A stretch of DNA of 64,000 bases from Marsupella aquatica. Its lineage: Eukaryota; Marchantiophyta. The stretch spans positions 16,120,001 through 16,184,000 of the forward strand of contig OZ316895.1 of assembly GCA_973895155.1 (NCBI GenBank), written 5' to 3'. Positions 1 through 17,770 of the stretch are shown here, piece after piece (positions within the stretch are counted from its first letter, which is position 1; every line of letters begins with the position of its first letter). The notes under the pieces are model-generated. The model searched no databases and was not told the origin of the DNA. It saw only the letters and a program-made list of their open reading frames with translations. Made by a program: the position numbers and the translations under genes.

Positions 1-334
1 CGCCCCAATATCGAGACCCCCTTGGGTAACGACGCTGTTTGGCTGACTTTTCAACGGCCCTTTCCCTGCCCTTGCATATATCCTGGAACCATTTGGTAAC
101 CCCAATTTTTTGGTTATTTGAAGCTTAGTTTGCTTAAAGTTGGTTGCGGTCGCTTCATGGCTCAGCCCACTTTTCAGCAACACAATTGAATTTTCCCTAC
201 CCCTTGCATAGAACCCCTTTGGTGACCTCATCCAAATTTACTCAGCTCCTTACTCGCCAACACCATGCACCATTGGGGTGGCAGTGTGGTTTGCAACACT
301 TTCCAACATTAGATGTTTGAAAGGAGGTGGTCCT

Positions 335-399
335 CTCATATACAATTCTAGGGACCTGCCACCCCCGGACCGACTTTGGTCCCAAGATTTTGGCTCCCA
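335..399 (+). repeat. Dispersed repeat copy A (mate at 53434-53498)
   Basis: About 65 bp share the skeleton CTCATATA...GGAC.TGCCA.CCC..GACCGACTTTGGT, then a GGC.CCCA tail, with 53434-53498 in the same orientation. Identity by eye is roughly 75%. The 3' parts also both run into a gene-like stretch without an open frame. It is probably an old transposon fragment; family unknown. Confidence 0.5.
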
Positions 400-1980
400 C
401 CCCATGCCTCTTCCTGTGCTAAACAAAGTGGCAAGACATAGCAACAACTGAGGGCTTGTTGGGAAGTTGGAACCCAAGTCAAGATTGAGTTAGGGTTGCG
501 GATGGGACCCTGGGGTCTTGGGTTTCATTCAACCCCGGGATGTTGGTCTAGTGTATTTTTAAACAATTTTTTATTTTTAGCCAGTGTGGCAAATGTCAGC
601 CTCTCAAAGGTAGGAGATGCTAGGAATTTCTTCATCAATTTCTCTTGAATTATATCTTGATTGTCAGGTATCTCTAGATTTAATACCATTATTTTGGCAA
701 ATGGGGTCCATGATTTGGTGGGAGAGTGGCAAATGGTATGCAGAGAATCTAGCAAATTTTTGGCAAAAGTGGCAAACACGTTTTGTGGAGGTGGAATTGG
801 CAAAAGTTTGCACCTAACAAATATGTTGTTTGGATCCAGGCAAGGGCCAAGCTCATCTCAGGAGTCGGCGTCGCTTCCTTGTCACTCTCCCATGTCGTCT
901 TGTCGCTCTCCCTCATCGCTCTCCCTCTTGTCATCACTCTGTCCTTGTTGTAGCTTAAAAGCCCTCATGAAATGCCATTAACCCCTTATGAGCTCACATA
1001 GGACCTTGGGCTTGGTGTAGAGAGCTCCAAAGGGAAAGAAGCTATGTACTCTCTCTTAAAAGTTGTACAAGTTGTACCCTGCTGGTACAATTGTATCTCC
1101 TTACATGACCTCTACCCCCTCTATACCTTGTACCTGGGGCTCCAAAGGGGAATGAGCTAGTATGCCCCCTCCTTCTTCTGTACCTGCCTTGTGCCCACTC
1201 ATACCCGGCCTGTACCAGGTTTCTTCGCCTCCCTCGTCCCTCCTTTGTGGTTACTCCCTCCTTTTTTCCTCTTATTGGTTCCATTTTTACCTGTTTCAAT
1301 TTTTCTCACCCAAAAGGACACACCAAATTTGAATGACCACCATGCCATTTTTTGGCGCAACCTCTTATTCTAGTTCTTGATATAAGAAATCCAAAACTAG
1401 GGTCCTTTTCTTCAGAACCACTTCTAACATCAGGAAAAAGAGAAGAAAACACAGGAGCAGCCCTCCAACATATCAAAAATTCCCCTCCTCCTAACAAGAA
1501 TCCAAAACCTACAGAAATCTTTTCATCCCAATGTGTATTCCGCCTTGCCATGAAGTACTCTATGTAGGCATATAGTATAGTATAAAAAGCACACGTACCT
1601 TCCTAGTTTAAAGAAAGAACATCCCCTTGGATATCGTTTTTTGGTCAATCCAAATAGTCAAGATACCATGGCATGTTGGTTTTGGCCAAGGGCAAGGTGT
1701 GCCCTCAATGGCAATGAACTCAAATATAAAAAATGCGGATACACCTATTTTCTAAACTCATAACTTTATATTTTGTGGTGCTTGTTTTGAAGAACTTTAA
1801 AACATTTTTGAGATCATTCAATTGCCCAAAATAGTTTTCATGCAAGTCTTTCCTGCCGTGTTGTTCTTGTCATGTTGTGCCACTTTTTGTCGAGAAAGAG
1901 TCACTTGCCATCCCTGGTGAAGCAAGTCTGCCAATAGGTTCCATTGCATGTGCATTTTTGATGCCATGGCTATACCTATT

Positions 1981-2032
1981 GTTCATTTAACCAAATCACT
2001 AAATGTGAGTATAGTGATTTGGTTAAATGAAC
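1981..2032. repeat. Perfect 20-bp inverted repeat with 12-nt loop
   Basis: The left arm at 1981-2000 (GTTCATTTAACCAAATCACT) is exactly complementary to the right arm at 2013-2032, with a 12-nt spacer. There is no U tract and no adjacent gene. The stem is too short for a typical plant microRNA precursor. It could be the centre of a decayed fold-back transposon or a cruciform-prone site. Confidence 0.85.
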
Positions 2033-2715
2033 TCAGATATTATTTGCCTTTGCACTTTGGGGTCTCAAAGGTTGTTATTAGGAACATCAAGTTACCTGGC
2101 CTAAACATTGTGGTCCATCAGATGATTAATTGATTTCTGGCTAGGAGGTGGGTTTAGGGTTTAATTACTTCACAATCCCTGGAGTGCCGTACTCCGATCC
2201 GGAGTCCTGTATCATCCCATCCTGGTAGCGAAACCCAAAATGGCACATCCAAGAGCTTGCTACGAAGTTCTAGAAGCAACACCTCTTTCTTGGAGGCGCT
2301 GTCGATTCGGAAGATCGACGGCATCGGTGGGCTCGGACAATGTTGCTGCTGTCGAGCCACGGAAGTACAAGAACGGTAGAAGAACCAAATGCCACTGTAC
2401 CGCGTGAAAAGGGCGCTGCGCTACTTTTTTTCCCTTCGAAGCGACGAATGCGTCTGCTCGAAGCCCGCGCTCCCGTTGCTCGCCTTCCCTTATCCTTCCA
2501 GGCCATCCATCCGCTTCCCGTCCGTCGCCTGGCGAGTCCACCGGGGCGGGTTTGTGGTGGTGGCAGGCAGAGAGCCTGACGGGACACAATTTCGCACGAA
2601 GAAGCAGCCCGAGTCATCTGCAAAACACTTGATTCGGCGTCCGTGAGATGGACCGGCCTCCCTCGTACCACTGCCACTACCGCAGCCGACGATGGTGCTG
2701 ATTTCGAGCTCCGCG

Positions 2716-2733
2716 CTCGACAATTTTGTCGAG
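2716..2733. repeat. 18-nt palindrome CTCGACAATTTTGTCGAG
   Basis: Two 8-base arms flank a TT centre. It lies in the GC-rich block upstream of the protease gene. It could bind a dimeric regulator, but an isolated palindrome of this size may be chance. Confidence 0.4.
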
Positions 2734-3447
2734 TGAGTGGAATGCTGATCGGTGGGACATGGCCTTCTGAATTTTGATCGTGCTGTCGTCTCTGGCATTT
2801 TTGCTGGCATTCCTTTTGGTGGAGAAAATATTCATTCTGATGCGGGGGGATCATCGTTTTTTTTTTGGTCGTTGTTGTGGGACGCTGGCCATTTTGAGGG
2901 TGGGGTTGTATTCTGTGGTGAGGCTGAGAATGGCGCTGCCTGCCACTGTCGGGTAGTGACTTTGATGGATTTGATGGATTTGATGGCCGTGAGAAGTAGC
3001 AGTAGGAAGTGGATGGCGTTGTGCGCATTTAGGGCCGTCAGTGGTGCTGATTCTCTTTTTGGTTTATTTGAATACCTTGTGCAGTGCAGAGCAGACCTAT
3101 TTGTGACAATTTTTGTTCATCCAGTGTCGTTTCAGACGCGGTGTGTGACCTAATTTTGGTTGAGGAGAAGGACGATATAGGCGAAGCAGAAATAGCCGAT
3201 GTTTGACAAAGCTGATGAGAATCCGAATTTTCTAGCTTCACTGCTGCGTCACGCTACTAGATAATGCTCAGAATTCGTTTATTCTATCCTGGGCTCCCGT
3301 AATAGGGTTCTTCGGCAGCAAGACCCATTTCATCTGGTGAATAACAATTGGCGCCCGGTGAAAGTTTAACTGCAAGTCCAATACATACAGGCCTAAGATT
3401 CGATTTCTGCCGTAAAATCTTCGTCACTTGGCGTGTAATACTTGGCA

Positions 3448-10138
<6,691 letters not shown>

Positions 10139-13090
10139 GCTTAATTGCTACTTGTATAATGTTTATGATCTGTGCCCTCCTACTGTACAGTTCACATAGT
10201 TCCCACGGGATGGGCATTTTCCCACTTCATTAATAACCTATTCTTCTGTGTTCAGTCCACATTACTCATTGTGATGCTGGTCTGTCCTAGTTAGAGCCAT
10301 ACAAAGTTGATTGCAGAGTATAAGAAGCCTCTCTATTGTATTTGGCCACATCTTTTGATGAATTATAGGTAAAGCGGCATCCTTGTGCTACGCTCCCCCG
10401 CCGCACCCCCCCCCCCCCCACCTTTCAGGCTTATTATGGTAGGAGCCAGGAATTTTGTTCGTTATCTTAGGTCTCATGAATTTGGAAGCATGTCATCCTT
10501 GCCCTACTCCTCCGATATTGGTGGGAGGGTATACCACCGAGCAATGTGTCTGGAGAAAGTAGAGCATACGTCTTTAAAGTAGATTGTTCAAATGAATAGA
10601 TTCTGTGAGTACACAATTCTGCAATTCAAGAAATAATTACTGGTGGTAACCAATTGTCATCGTCTTCGTAGCGGACAGAAGGGTAGGTACTTAATGGTCG
10701 TGCTGAATTGTCCCTGAATGTCACTATCTTGCAAACCTTTGAAATTGGCGCCTACACATTCATTGGTTTCAAAGATTAGTTTCAGTTCCGTTTCGAGCAT
10801 TAGATTTTGGATACATGTGTGGCTACGCAATTGAGGTTTGTGCGCTTGAAGACTTACCCAACCTCACTTGGATTACCTTTTCCAGTCGTCGGAAGTTAAA
10901 ATTTTTGGAGGTCTCCTAGCTCCTGTATTTATTGGTTTTTGCATTTTGGGGTCTGCAGGCCAAGGAATGGTTGCTCAAAGTAAGAAAAGTGTTTCCCAGC
11001 CTAACTATTGAAGATTTACACCCACCTGCCCCCCATTAGCAAGTGTATGGATGTTTAGTCGATGCAGCACCAGGACTATCCGGAAGGTCGACCACCCATC
11101 CACTTTACATTGACGATCCAAAAGAGTATCTCGTGGGATTTGCTATGATTGCACCAAACTCATTGCTCTTGGCTTGATGGGGACTTGGGATGGATGTTTC
11201 TGAAGTCCCCAGCTTCCAGGTAACAGAACTTTGATTCTTATATTTTAGACGCACTCACTCGTACTAACGGTGGAAATACTCTTAGTCGCCTCACAGGGAC
11301 AGGACTTAGTGCGCCAGCGGAGCCTCATAGTAGTCCTTGAGCATTTCGTGAACCGCGCAAAATGACAGCCTCTATCTTTGATTGCAAAACACATCTCCAT
11401 TGGAAGCATACTCTTCACACGTCCAGTATGGTACAACAACAAGCAATAGCTTATCACCCCAAAAGGTACACAACAAGAAGACACCCAATGCATCTCCACA
11501 TAATCATTCATTCTTACAAACCATCCAAGTTGATTTCTTTTAAATTTTTTATACAAAAATACTGTACGTTTTTCAGCGTAGCATCTAACCCCAGAGGGGT
11601 CTGCTTTGACACTAAAGTGCTGTTCTGGTAAGCCAGCCTCAGTTAATAACGCGCGATTCAAACATGGGAGCGTCTCCAGCATTCCCCGAAGTATTTGCAC
11701 TTTAAGAGGTGATGTATTCTCCCCAGTACGGATGGGAAAATTAAAAGATTGACAAGTAAATAAAGGGTTGAAAGCCTCCTGATCCTGTGTAACTATGGAA
11801 ACGGACCCCAGGCTATACCAAATGGAGCAGCCTAGGATACCAGCGTATTGAGGGGGACTTCAAACGGATCCAATAAAACCGTACAAGAACTCGAAGGGCT
11901 ACACATACCGACAATTACCTTTGATGGGTGCCTTGTGAACACTGTCAACTGTTGGACCTCGAACTAGAGACAGCTACGGAACAGTCTTACAAGTTGTTGA
12001 GATGATAGCCTCTGAGCGACCTAACTGAGAATTTTAATGCATTGCATTATGTGTCGCGATTGCAATCCCATTTCACCCGCCACATGAAGGACAAATCCGG
12101 TTTTGTCAGCACCAGCGCAGAAATCTATCATGAAATTTGTGCAGGGGTTCCTCAAAAACCACATAAAAACCAAATGAAACGCTCTTACAATACGCTGCTT
12201 ACGCGTGATTCTGCAAGAGATCTGTGTCGGCAATGCAATCCCACACCACTCATTCGTTAATTAGTGCAGGTACCTTCAACAAACAAAACGGGGCCAGCTC
12301 AAACGTTTCATGGAAATCTTTAAAGAACGTCCTGAAGATGTTCGGCTTGGTAATAAGCGTCTTAGAAGTGGAGCGTCAATTTTATTTTGTTTGTTTATTT
12401 TTATCACAAACAATTCCACTGGAGAAAAGTCCATTCAGGTCAGATACTCTCGTACACATTGTTCTCAACTCTTCGCATAAAACGTCTCACAACTTTCGAG
12501 AAAACATAAACAAATTATGGTGATACAGTAGGGTGCCAAGTATCAACGAACAGGCCTCCTCAATATAGTACAAAATGTGGGCCACAGCAATAGCAACTGA
12601 AATCCTCTCAGTACAGTCCGAACTACTCTGGCGGGAGTTAGCCTGATCAGTCACATGTAAGGTACATAAACATTCTCCATCAAATAGCTGCTTGATGCGA
12701 TGGCTAAGGTTCCAACAGCCAAATGAGTTTCCAAAGAGAGGCGATGTACCAACACATAAATTGCATGCTTCTGAGTAATTGCATGCTTCTGAGTAAGTTA
12801 TACAAGAGCCAGAAAGGAGTAGAAGAAAAAGTTGTCCCAGACGCACCCTCCGCTGGTAAGCCTGTCTAGTTCCACTAGACACCGTCAATTCGTGACAGAA
12901 AGCAATCTCACTTGATAATCTGTACACGAATTGCCGGAGCTTGCACCCTTCACCGACGGCAAGACCACATTGCCGTAGTCTACAGTCCGCGCCAGGTTTT
13001 TCCTTCCAAGCTGGAATCATCAGCTAATAAGCTTCTGAATTTTCGTCACATCTGCAAGAGTCAAAACCTAATTTGGACGAATAAATCCCA
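10139..13090. other. Intergenic or UTR region between FtsH11 and the Ac45-like gene
   Basis: The two flanking genes converge here. Both 3' UTRs must lie in this 2.9 kb, but no poly(A) site can be fixed by eye. A C-rich run sits near 10405-10430. Open frames of 151 and 177 codons on the minus strand (11245-11700 and 12487-13020) show no domain, signal or composition that marks them as genes. An 18-bp direct duplication (TTGCATGCTTCTGAGTAA) occurs at 12761-12778 and 12779-12796. Confidence 0.55.
12761..12796. repeat. 18-bp exact tandem duplication
   Basis: TTGCATGCTTCTGAGTAA occurs twice back to back with no mismatch. It lies near the 3' end of the Ac45-like gene, probably within its 3' UTR or just beyond. 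Confidence 0.85.
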
Positions 13091-14092
13091 CTATTGCCCA
13101 TCTTTGTTCTGCTCAAATCGACTTGGCGTGGTGATGCCCGACATGCAGCAGAGGCCAGAAATCAGGATGATAAGGAGAGTTAATCCCACCAACAGGCCTT
13201 CAAGAATTGTCGCTTTGGTTTGGCAAACTTCGTTGCAGTACTCCTCGCCTTCATATACTACCGACCCGAGCTGACGTCCCCTGGGTCTGACAGGCAAAGC
13301 CTTCTCGCCAGAAAGGTCCGTGGTGTACAAAGCAACATAGCGGGTACTCCAATCATCCAATCCCAAAAGCACTTCATCCAAAGTCTCACCTTCAGCCAGG
13401 TGCATCGAGCCTCCCCGGGACCTCTCCAATTCAGAGCTCCCACAGACAACCACGAGATCTACTTTTCCCGCTAGTCTCGTCGTCATTCTGGTAGGCAGAT
13501 ACTTCTGCAGAGTGCTCAGGGACAACCTCTTCGTATGTGGTGTATCCTTATTCGCACACGATTCAGTGGTAAGGACCTCCCCAAGCCTGGATTCGCCGTT
13601 CTCCACACCTTCCACGATTTCCCTAACTAGGGCATCGGCCACGCTGGCTCCATCCCTAGGCAGTGCGACATACGGGAGCGAGAGGGATGAATTCGACGAC
13701 GTCACAACCCTGTCGAGCACTCGAAGGATATCAGATGATGACTCCCTCCTCGTTGCTCCCGCGACGCGTCTGATGTCCCCCGACCGCAGCTTCGTCCCGA
13801 CGAACACCATCACGACATCCAAATTGATCTCCTCCTGCTGAACAGCAACATCCTCGTCCTTCTGCCGCACGAACAAGTCCTTCACCTTCTCCACGAGATC
13901 CTTCGACGAGAGCGTCTGATAGCTGATGGCCCTCGGGAGACTGCTGTCGAGCTTTCTATGGTTGGACCAGGCGAACGCGGGGACGAGGGCTGGAATGGCG
14001 AGAGACGGAAGGGACGACACAGATGTAGCGACCGTGACTAGCAGAACCACCACCAGGATTGGCAGCGTCAAAACGACCCTGCTCATCTCCAT
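13091..14092 (-). CDS. V-ATPase accessory subunit (Ac45/VOA1-like) family membrane protein
   Basis: Single-exon gene, 333 aa from the ATG at 14092; a second Met follows at 14086, and the frame upstream has no ATG. Residues about 3-25 form a hydrophobic signal peptide, followed by PAFAWSNHR. A lumenal region has ISYQTLSSKDLVEKV, DVVMVFVGTKL, and VDLVVVCGSSE. A late membrane helix (ILEGLLVGLTLLIILISG) is followed by a short cytosolic tail with TPSRFEQNKD. This layout and these blocks match the plant proteins I recall as Ac45/VOA1-like accessory subunits of the vacuolar-type proton ATPase, which are type I membrane proteins that assist V0 assembly or traffic. The family call comes from memory of homologues, not a search; a generic ER/endomembrane type I protein is the alternative. 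The gene is convergent with FtsH11. Confidence 0.7.
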   Translation of the reverse strand: MEMSRVVLTLPILVVVLLVTVATSVSSLPSLAIPALVPAFAWSNHRKLDSSLPRAISYQTLSSKDLVEKVKDLFVRQKDEDVAVQQEEINLDVVMVFVGTKLRSGDIRRVAGATRRESSSDILRVLDRVVTSSNSSLSLPYVALPRDGASVADALVREIVEGVENGESRLGEVLTTESCANKDTPHTKRLSLSTLQKYLPTRMTTRLAGKVDLVVVCGSSELERSRGGSMHLAEGETLDEVLLGLDDWSTRYVALYTTDLSGEKALPVRPRGRQLGSVVYEGEEYCNEVCQTKATILEGLLVGLTLLIILISGLCCMSGITTPSRFEQNKDGQ

Positions 14093-14550
14093 GGCTGCTC
14101 GCTCGAGGGATTGATTGTTCCTACACAACCCAGCAACCTCGATGGACGAAAATCGAGCAGCGCAGTAGGTGGATCGATAGGTTTCCTACACGACGAAGCA
14201 ATGTCGAAGGACCACCGCAAATGGATGTAAATCCGAGACAGCACGGTGAGTAGATCGATCGAAAGAACAGGAGAGGGTTATTCGTTGGCACGAGCTTTGC
14301 TTCGATCAAACTGGAGCGGACTGCGGAGGGTTGGGTTCGGGAGAGGAGAGGAGAGGAGAGGGATGGGACGACGCGACTCGAGAGGCTTCTACAGGAGGGC
14401 CTTTGAGCTCGTAAGCACTTCGTGTACTGTACCTTTTTTCTTTGTATTTCTATGCATGGTCATTACCCATTATGGGGTGTCAAACCTTTTTCTTTGTATA
14501 GGGTAATGCAGGTCTGGGCGCAGGGTTATTAGGCTGTAACCTTGCCGGTT
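14093..14550. other. Upstream region of the Ac45-like gene
   Basis: It includes the presumed 5' UTR and promoter of the minus-strand gene. A purine run of GGAGA units lies at about 14340-14362. From 14453 a sequence motif begins that recurs at 14889 (listed separately). No TATA box is convincing enough to mark. Confidence 0.5.
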
Positions 14551-14923
14551 ATTAGGCTGTAACCTTGCCTTCCTAATGCGTTCCTAATATGAAAAGAAAC
14601 TGACCTGCGGCAGGAGCAGGTTAGAGTCCATAACCCCAGCCCAGACTTGCATTAGGCTGTAACCTTGCGTTCCTAATGCATTCCTAATATGAAAAGAAAC
14701 TGACCTGTGGCAGGAGCAGGTTAGAGTCTATAACCCCAGCCCAGACTTGCACTAGCATACGTAACTCCTGCCCAGAAAGATGTTACCGGCTAGACTTTTC
14801 AGAACAGCAGATTATGACTATGGCAGGCCCCTGCAGAAATGGTTACACACCGGTAACCTCGTCTCCTGACAGGAATGACGTATTTTAATGCATGGTCATG
14901 ATCCATTATGGGGTGTCAAACCT
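14453..14923. repeat. Direct repeat pair flanking the 100-bp tandem duplication
   Basis: TGCATGGTCAT (then 2-3 variable bases) CCATTATGGGGTGTCAAACCT occurs at 14453-14487 and again at 14889-14923. The last part (GTGGGGTGTCAAA) appears a third time near 15253. The pair brackets the 100-bp duplication at 14551-14750, suggesting a larger old duplication or two copies of one transposon end. Confidence 0.65.
14551..14750. repeat. 100-bp tandem duplication
   Basis: Two adjacent copies at 14551-14650 and 14651-14750 start ATTAGGCTGTAACCTTGC and end CCAGACTTGC. They differ by only a few substitutions (for example GCGG/GTGG and TCCA/TCTA), so the copying is recent. A further truncated copy of the unit head (ATTAGGCTGTAACCTTGCC) lies at 14528-14546. 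Confidence 0.93.
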
Positions 14924-14971
14924 CATAAAGGAGGAGTTAGGGGGGCAAGGACATAAAACTCTTTTATGGTC

Positions 14972-15253
14972 AACTCTTTATAGGCTACTAATACAAGCTC
15001 CCTAAGACTCTTATGTCCCAGTAGTTTTCAAGACTTTTCTGATGGCTAAACTTTGACACTCACATAACTCTTTATAGGCTACTACATACAATCTCCCTAA
15101 GATTCTTATGTCCCAGAAGTTTTCAAGACTTTTCTTATGGCTAAACTTTGACAAGCACATACCCTTTACAGGCTACTAAATACACTCTTCCTAAGAATCT
15201 TATGTCCCATAAGTTGTCAAGACTTTTCTTCTGGCTAAACGTTGACACGCACT
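14972..15253. repeat. 94-bp tandem array, three copies
   Basis: Units begin near 14972, 15066 and 15160. Each contains CTTTATAGGCTACTA, then CTTATGTCCCA, TTTTCAAGACTTTTCT and GGCTAAACTTTGACA. The copies differ by scattered substitutions and the third is the most diverged. There is no coding potential. Confidence 0.88.
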
Positions 15254-17367
15254 ATTGTGGGGTGTCAAATTAATGCCACAATTGAAGTCTTATGGTTATA
15301 AATTTTGGGCATACTGTAGGATCAAAATGGACAGCGTGACATCTCCAAGACTTGCAACATAGCACACAAGTACATTAATGACACAATGATATGTGGTTAA
15401 CCTCTTCCCGACTACGTCCAAGACTGCACCAAGAGCTTCACTATGAACACAAAATGTACATGACCATAACTCCATGGTCCAAGCCTCTCTCTTGTTCTGA
15501 CACACACCAGTTCTCAACTGTCTACTAAGTGTTCTCTCTCCATGGGATACAAAAAGGGTTATCCTTTTATGAAGAGTCTAGTTAACTAGTGTTAACTCTG
15601 GTTAACTTACTCTAGTTAACCTAGCCAAGGTTGAGTCAAAATCCTCACACATACAAGCCTGAATGCGCATTCTTTGACTGACGCTAGAGTGATAAACAAA
15701 AATCAGCTTGCATGATCATCATTTTGACATACCATACATCCCATTCTTGTCTCAATCTACATACATTTGATGGGGCCACGAAGTTCTGGTCTAGAGGCTT
15801 TGCTCTAGAAGCCTAGACCCCAACTCTAGCTTCTGTTTGTAAATTAGTAGTAAGGTGATCCTCAGTGGGCATGTATATAAGTAATGGGGCATGTATACAG
15901 GTAGCCCATAAAGTTTCTCCTGTCCATAAAACCAGTTTTTGACCCTGGCCATACCTCACTTACAGCCGTGTTTTGACATGCCCTATTGGGCATCTTAACA
16001 CTCGGCCATATCAAAATAACGTCTTTGACAAGAAAAGTCCTTGGGCTCAACATTGAACCAATAACCGTGACAAAGTTTCGATTACGTTAGCCGGAAATCC
16101 AGACATTTGCAATTGAAGGCATGTGGGCTTTGTGCCTGACGTAGTGATGGCTATTGCACTGGAGGTGGAGGTTTACCGAGAATGATGGAAGAAGGGTATA
16201 TGCCATGAGATTGAGGTGAGGCCATACTTATGCCTTATGGGGCAGTTCATTGCTACCTCCCCTCATTTTTTAACTTCTTGACTTGGTCCCATAAGCTCAG
16301 TTACATGATGGACTGTAAAATTGTAAATTTCAGCCATAGCCCAACTTTGAGCGCCCTATTAGAGTTAAACCGCCACTGTCCACCAGGTTAGGGAAGGAAA
16401 AACTAGTGCACTTTATTGAGAACATTGTTGACTGTTTTTAGTAACCAATATCCACTAGGTTTTGCTTTGGGGACAATGACAGTTTAACTCCCTCTAAACC
16501 CACACTCTCAAGGACAACTGATCTGGTGTGCACTAAACCAGGTGTTGCATTCCTTGATAAGTGCACACCCTCTACAAAGAGCTTTTATCAATAAGTGTGT
16601 ATGAACGACATTGCTTTGTTACATATGTAATGCCCCCTTCTGTCAATGCCCAGCCTCGTACCTCATATCCCTTCCCTCAATTCTTTGCCCAAACTCCCTA
16701 AGTGCATTTTTAGCTCTACTAGGAATGGGCATGCATGTATTGGTAAATGCAATTAATGATACATAGGGTTGTGTGTTTACCAGAGCAAATACACACGTAT
16801 GGAGGGTTAGTGCTTATTAAGCTGTGGTTTAGCAAAATGATTTCAGGCCCATATGTACTTAAAAAATATGCGCAAAAAGCACTAAGCTGTGAAAACTGCA
16901 AGTGAAGAACATGATATCCTTCTTTTAACCGGTTATTGTGTTTATGGAGTGAGTGCTTAGACAAAGCCAAAACTTTTAGCTTAGGTTTTTATTAGATGCT
17001 AGGTTATGCCTCTAATATAATCTATTTACTTTCATATTACTAGGTAGTCTTTGGCACACTAGGATAGCACTTGTTTGAGTTCCAAGTTCCCATAGACTAT
17101 GAGAGGGGGTATGCCCAAGGGGAAACACAAACATTTACTCACACTTGAAGGTTCCCTCTTTAGGTGAAGGAGTGAGGAGAAGCTCTAGCATGTTGGCTAT
17201 GGAAAGTGTAATTCGGTTCGTATTACTTGATTTCTCTTACAGCCGTAGACATAGCCCGGACGGGGTGAACCACATACTTTCAATGTCATTGTCGATGGAT
17301 GTTTGTTTGTGAACATGTGTTGACACTATCTCATTTGGTCTAGATTTTATCCCAACACAAAATTGAG

Positions 17368-17384
17368 CCCCCCCCCCCCCCCCC
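17368..17384. repeat. Homopolymer run of 17 C
   Basis: Seventeen consecutive cytosines in AT-rich flanks. The exact length in the genome may differ because such runs are error-prone in sequencing. Confidence 0.9.
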
Positions 17385-17544
17385 TAGGGTAATCCAAACT
17401 GATGGACCTCGCCACCCAACACCGTCACCAAATTCAGCAGTCTAGGCCAAGTATTTTGAGAGTCCAAGCGCCAACACAAAACTCATTGAGCAAGTAACCC
17501 CTGCCTCTATCACCACTAGCGGCAAACTCTCATACAAAGTCACA

Positions 17545-17770
17545 CCTGCTCTTTAGCACGGCCGTTGCTTAACACCCCTATTGTCTGCAAAAGCAACCAA
17601 AAAACTAAACGGGTAAGTCATCCGCCTAGATCTTGAATCTCAAGACCGTTGTCTTGCCTCAAGCTCAACAATCATTAGTAAGTAGGTGAGTGAATGGAAC
17701 CTATCAGGGTATCACATCCTTGTCAAAAACTGAAGCTAAGGTTGGTATCTATTGTTTGTCCATAAATAGT
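17545..17770 (+). repeat. Dispersed repeat copy (mate at about 30165-30365)
   Basis: Shared blocks in the same order as 30165-30365 include CCCCTATTGT.CTGCA, AAGTAACCCGTCAT-like, GATCTTG.ATCTC.AAGA, TTGTCTTG, CAAGCTCAACA and GAAGC.AAG.TTGG. Identity is about 70% by eye with indels. It has no terminal repeats I can define, so it is probably an old fragment of a larger transposon. Confidence 0.55.

Larger units (their letters stand above)
1..3447. other. Intergenic region upstream of the FtsH11 gene
   Basis: I see no supportable gene here. The first 2.1 kb is ordinary AT-rich intergenic sequence holding one dispersed repeat (335-399) and a hairpin (1981-2032), listed separately. From about 2250 to 2720 the base composition becomes clearly GC-richer, with open frames on both strands that have no recognisable domains, so I leave them out. 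This GC-rich block may be the promoter or an untranslated leader of the downstream protease gene, but the sequence does not show a transcription start. Confidence 0.6.

Noticed and set aside
1352-1567. Plus-strand frame beginning MAQPLILVLDIRNPK, considered as a possible organelle DNA insert
   Set aside because: I could not match it to any plastid or mitochondrial gene with confidence, and the flanks look nuclear. A search against organelle genomes would decide.
2270-3028. 252-codon minus-strand open frame upstream of FtsH11
   Set aside because: It is Ser/Pro/Arg/His-rich with no domain, lies in GC-rich DNA where long frames arise by chance, and is overlapped by frames on the other strand.
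11245-13020. Two minus-strand frames (151 and 177 codons) between the first two genes
   Set aside because: No recognisable motif, no plausible splice partners, and the position fits 3' UTR or spacer DNA.
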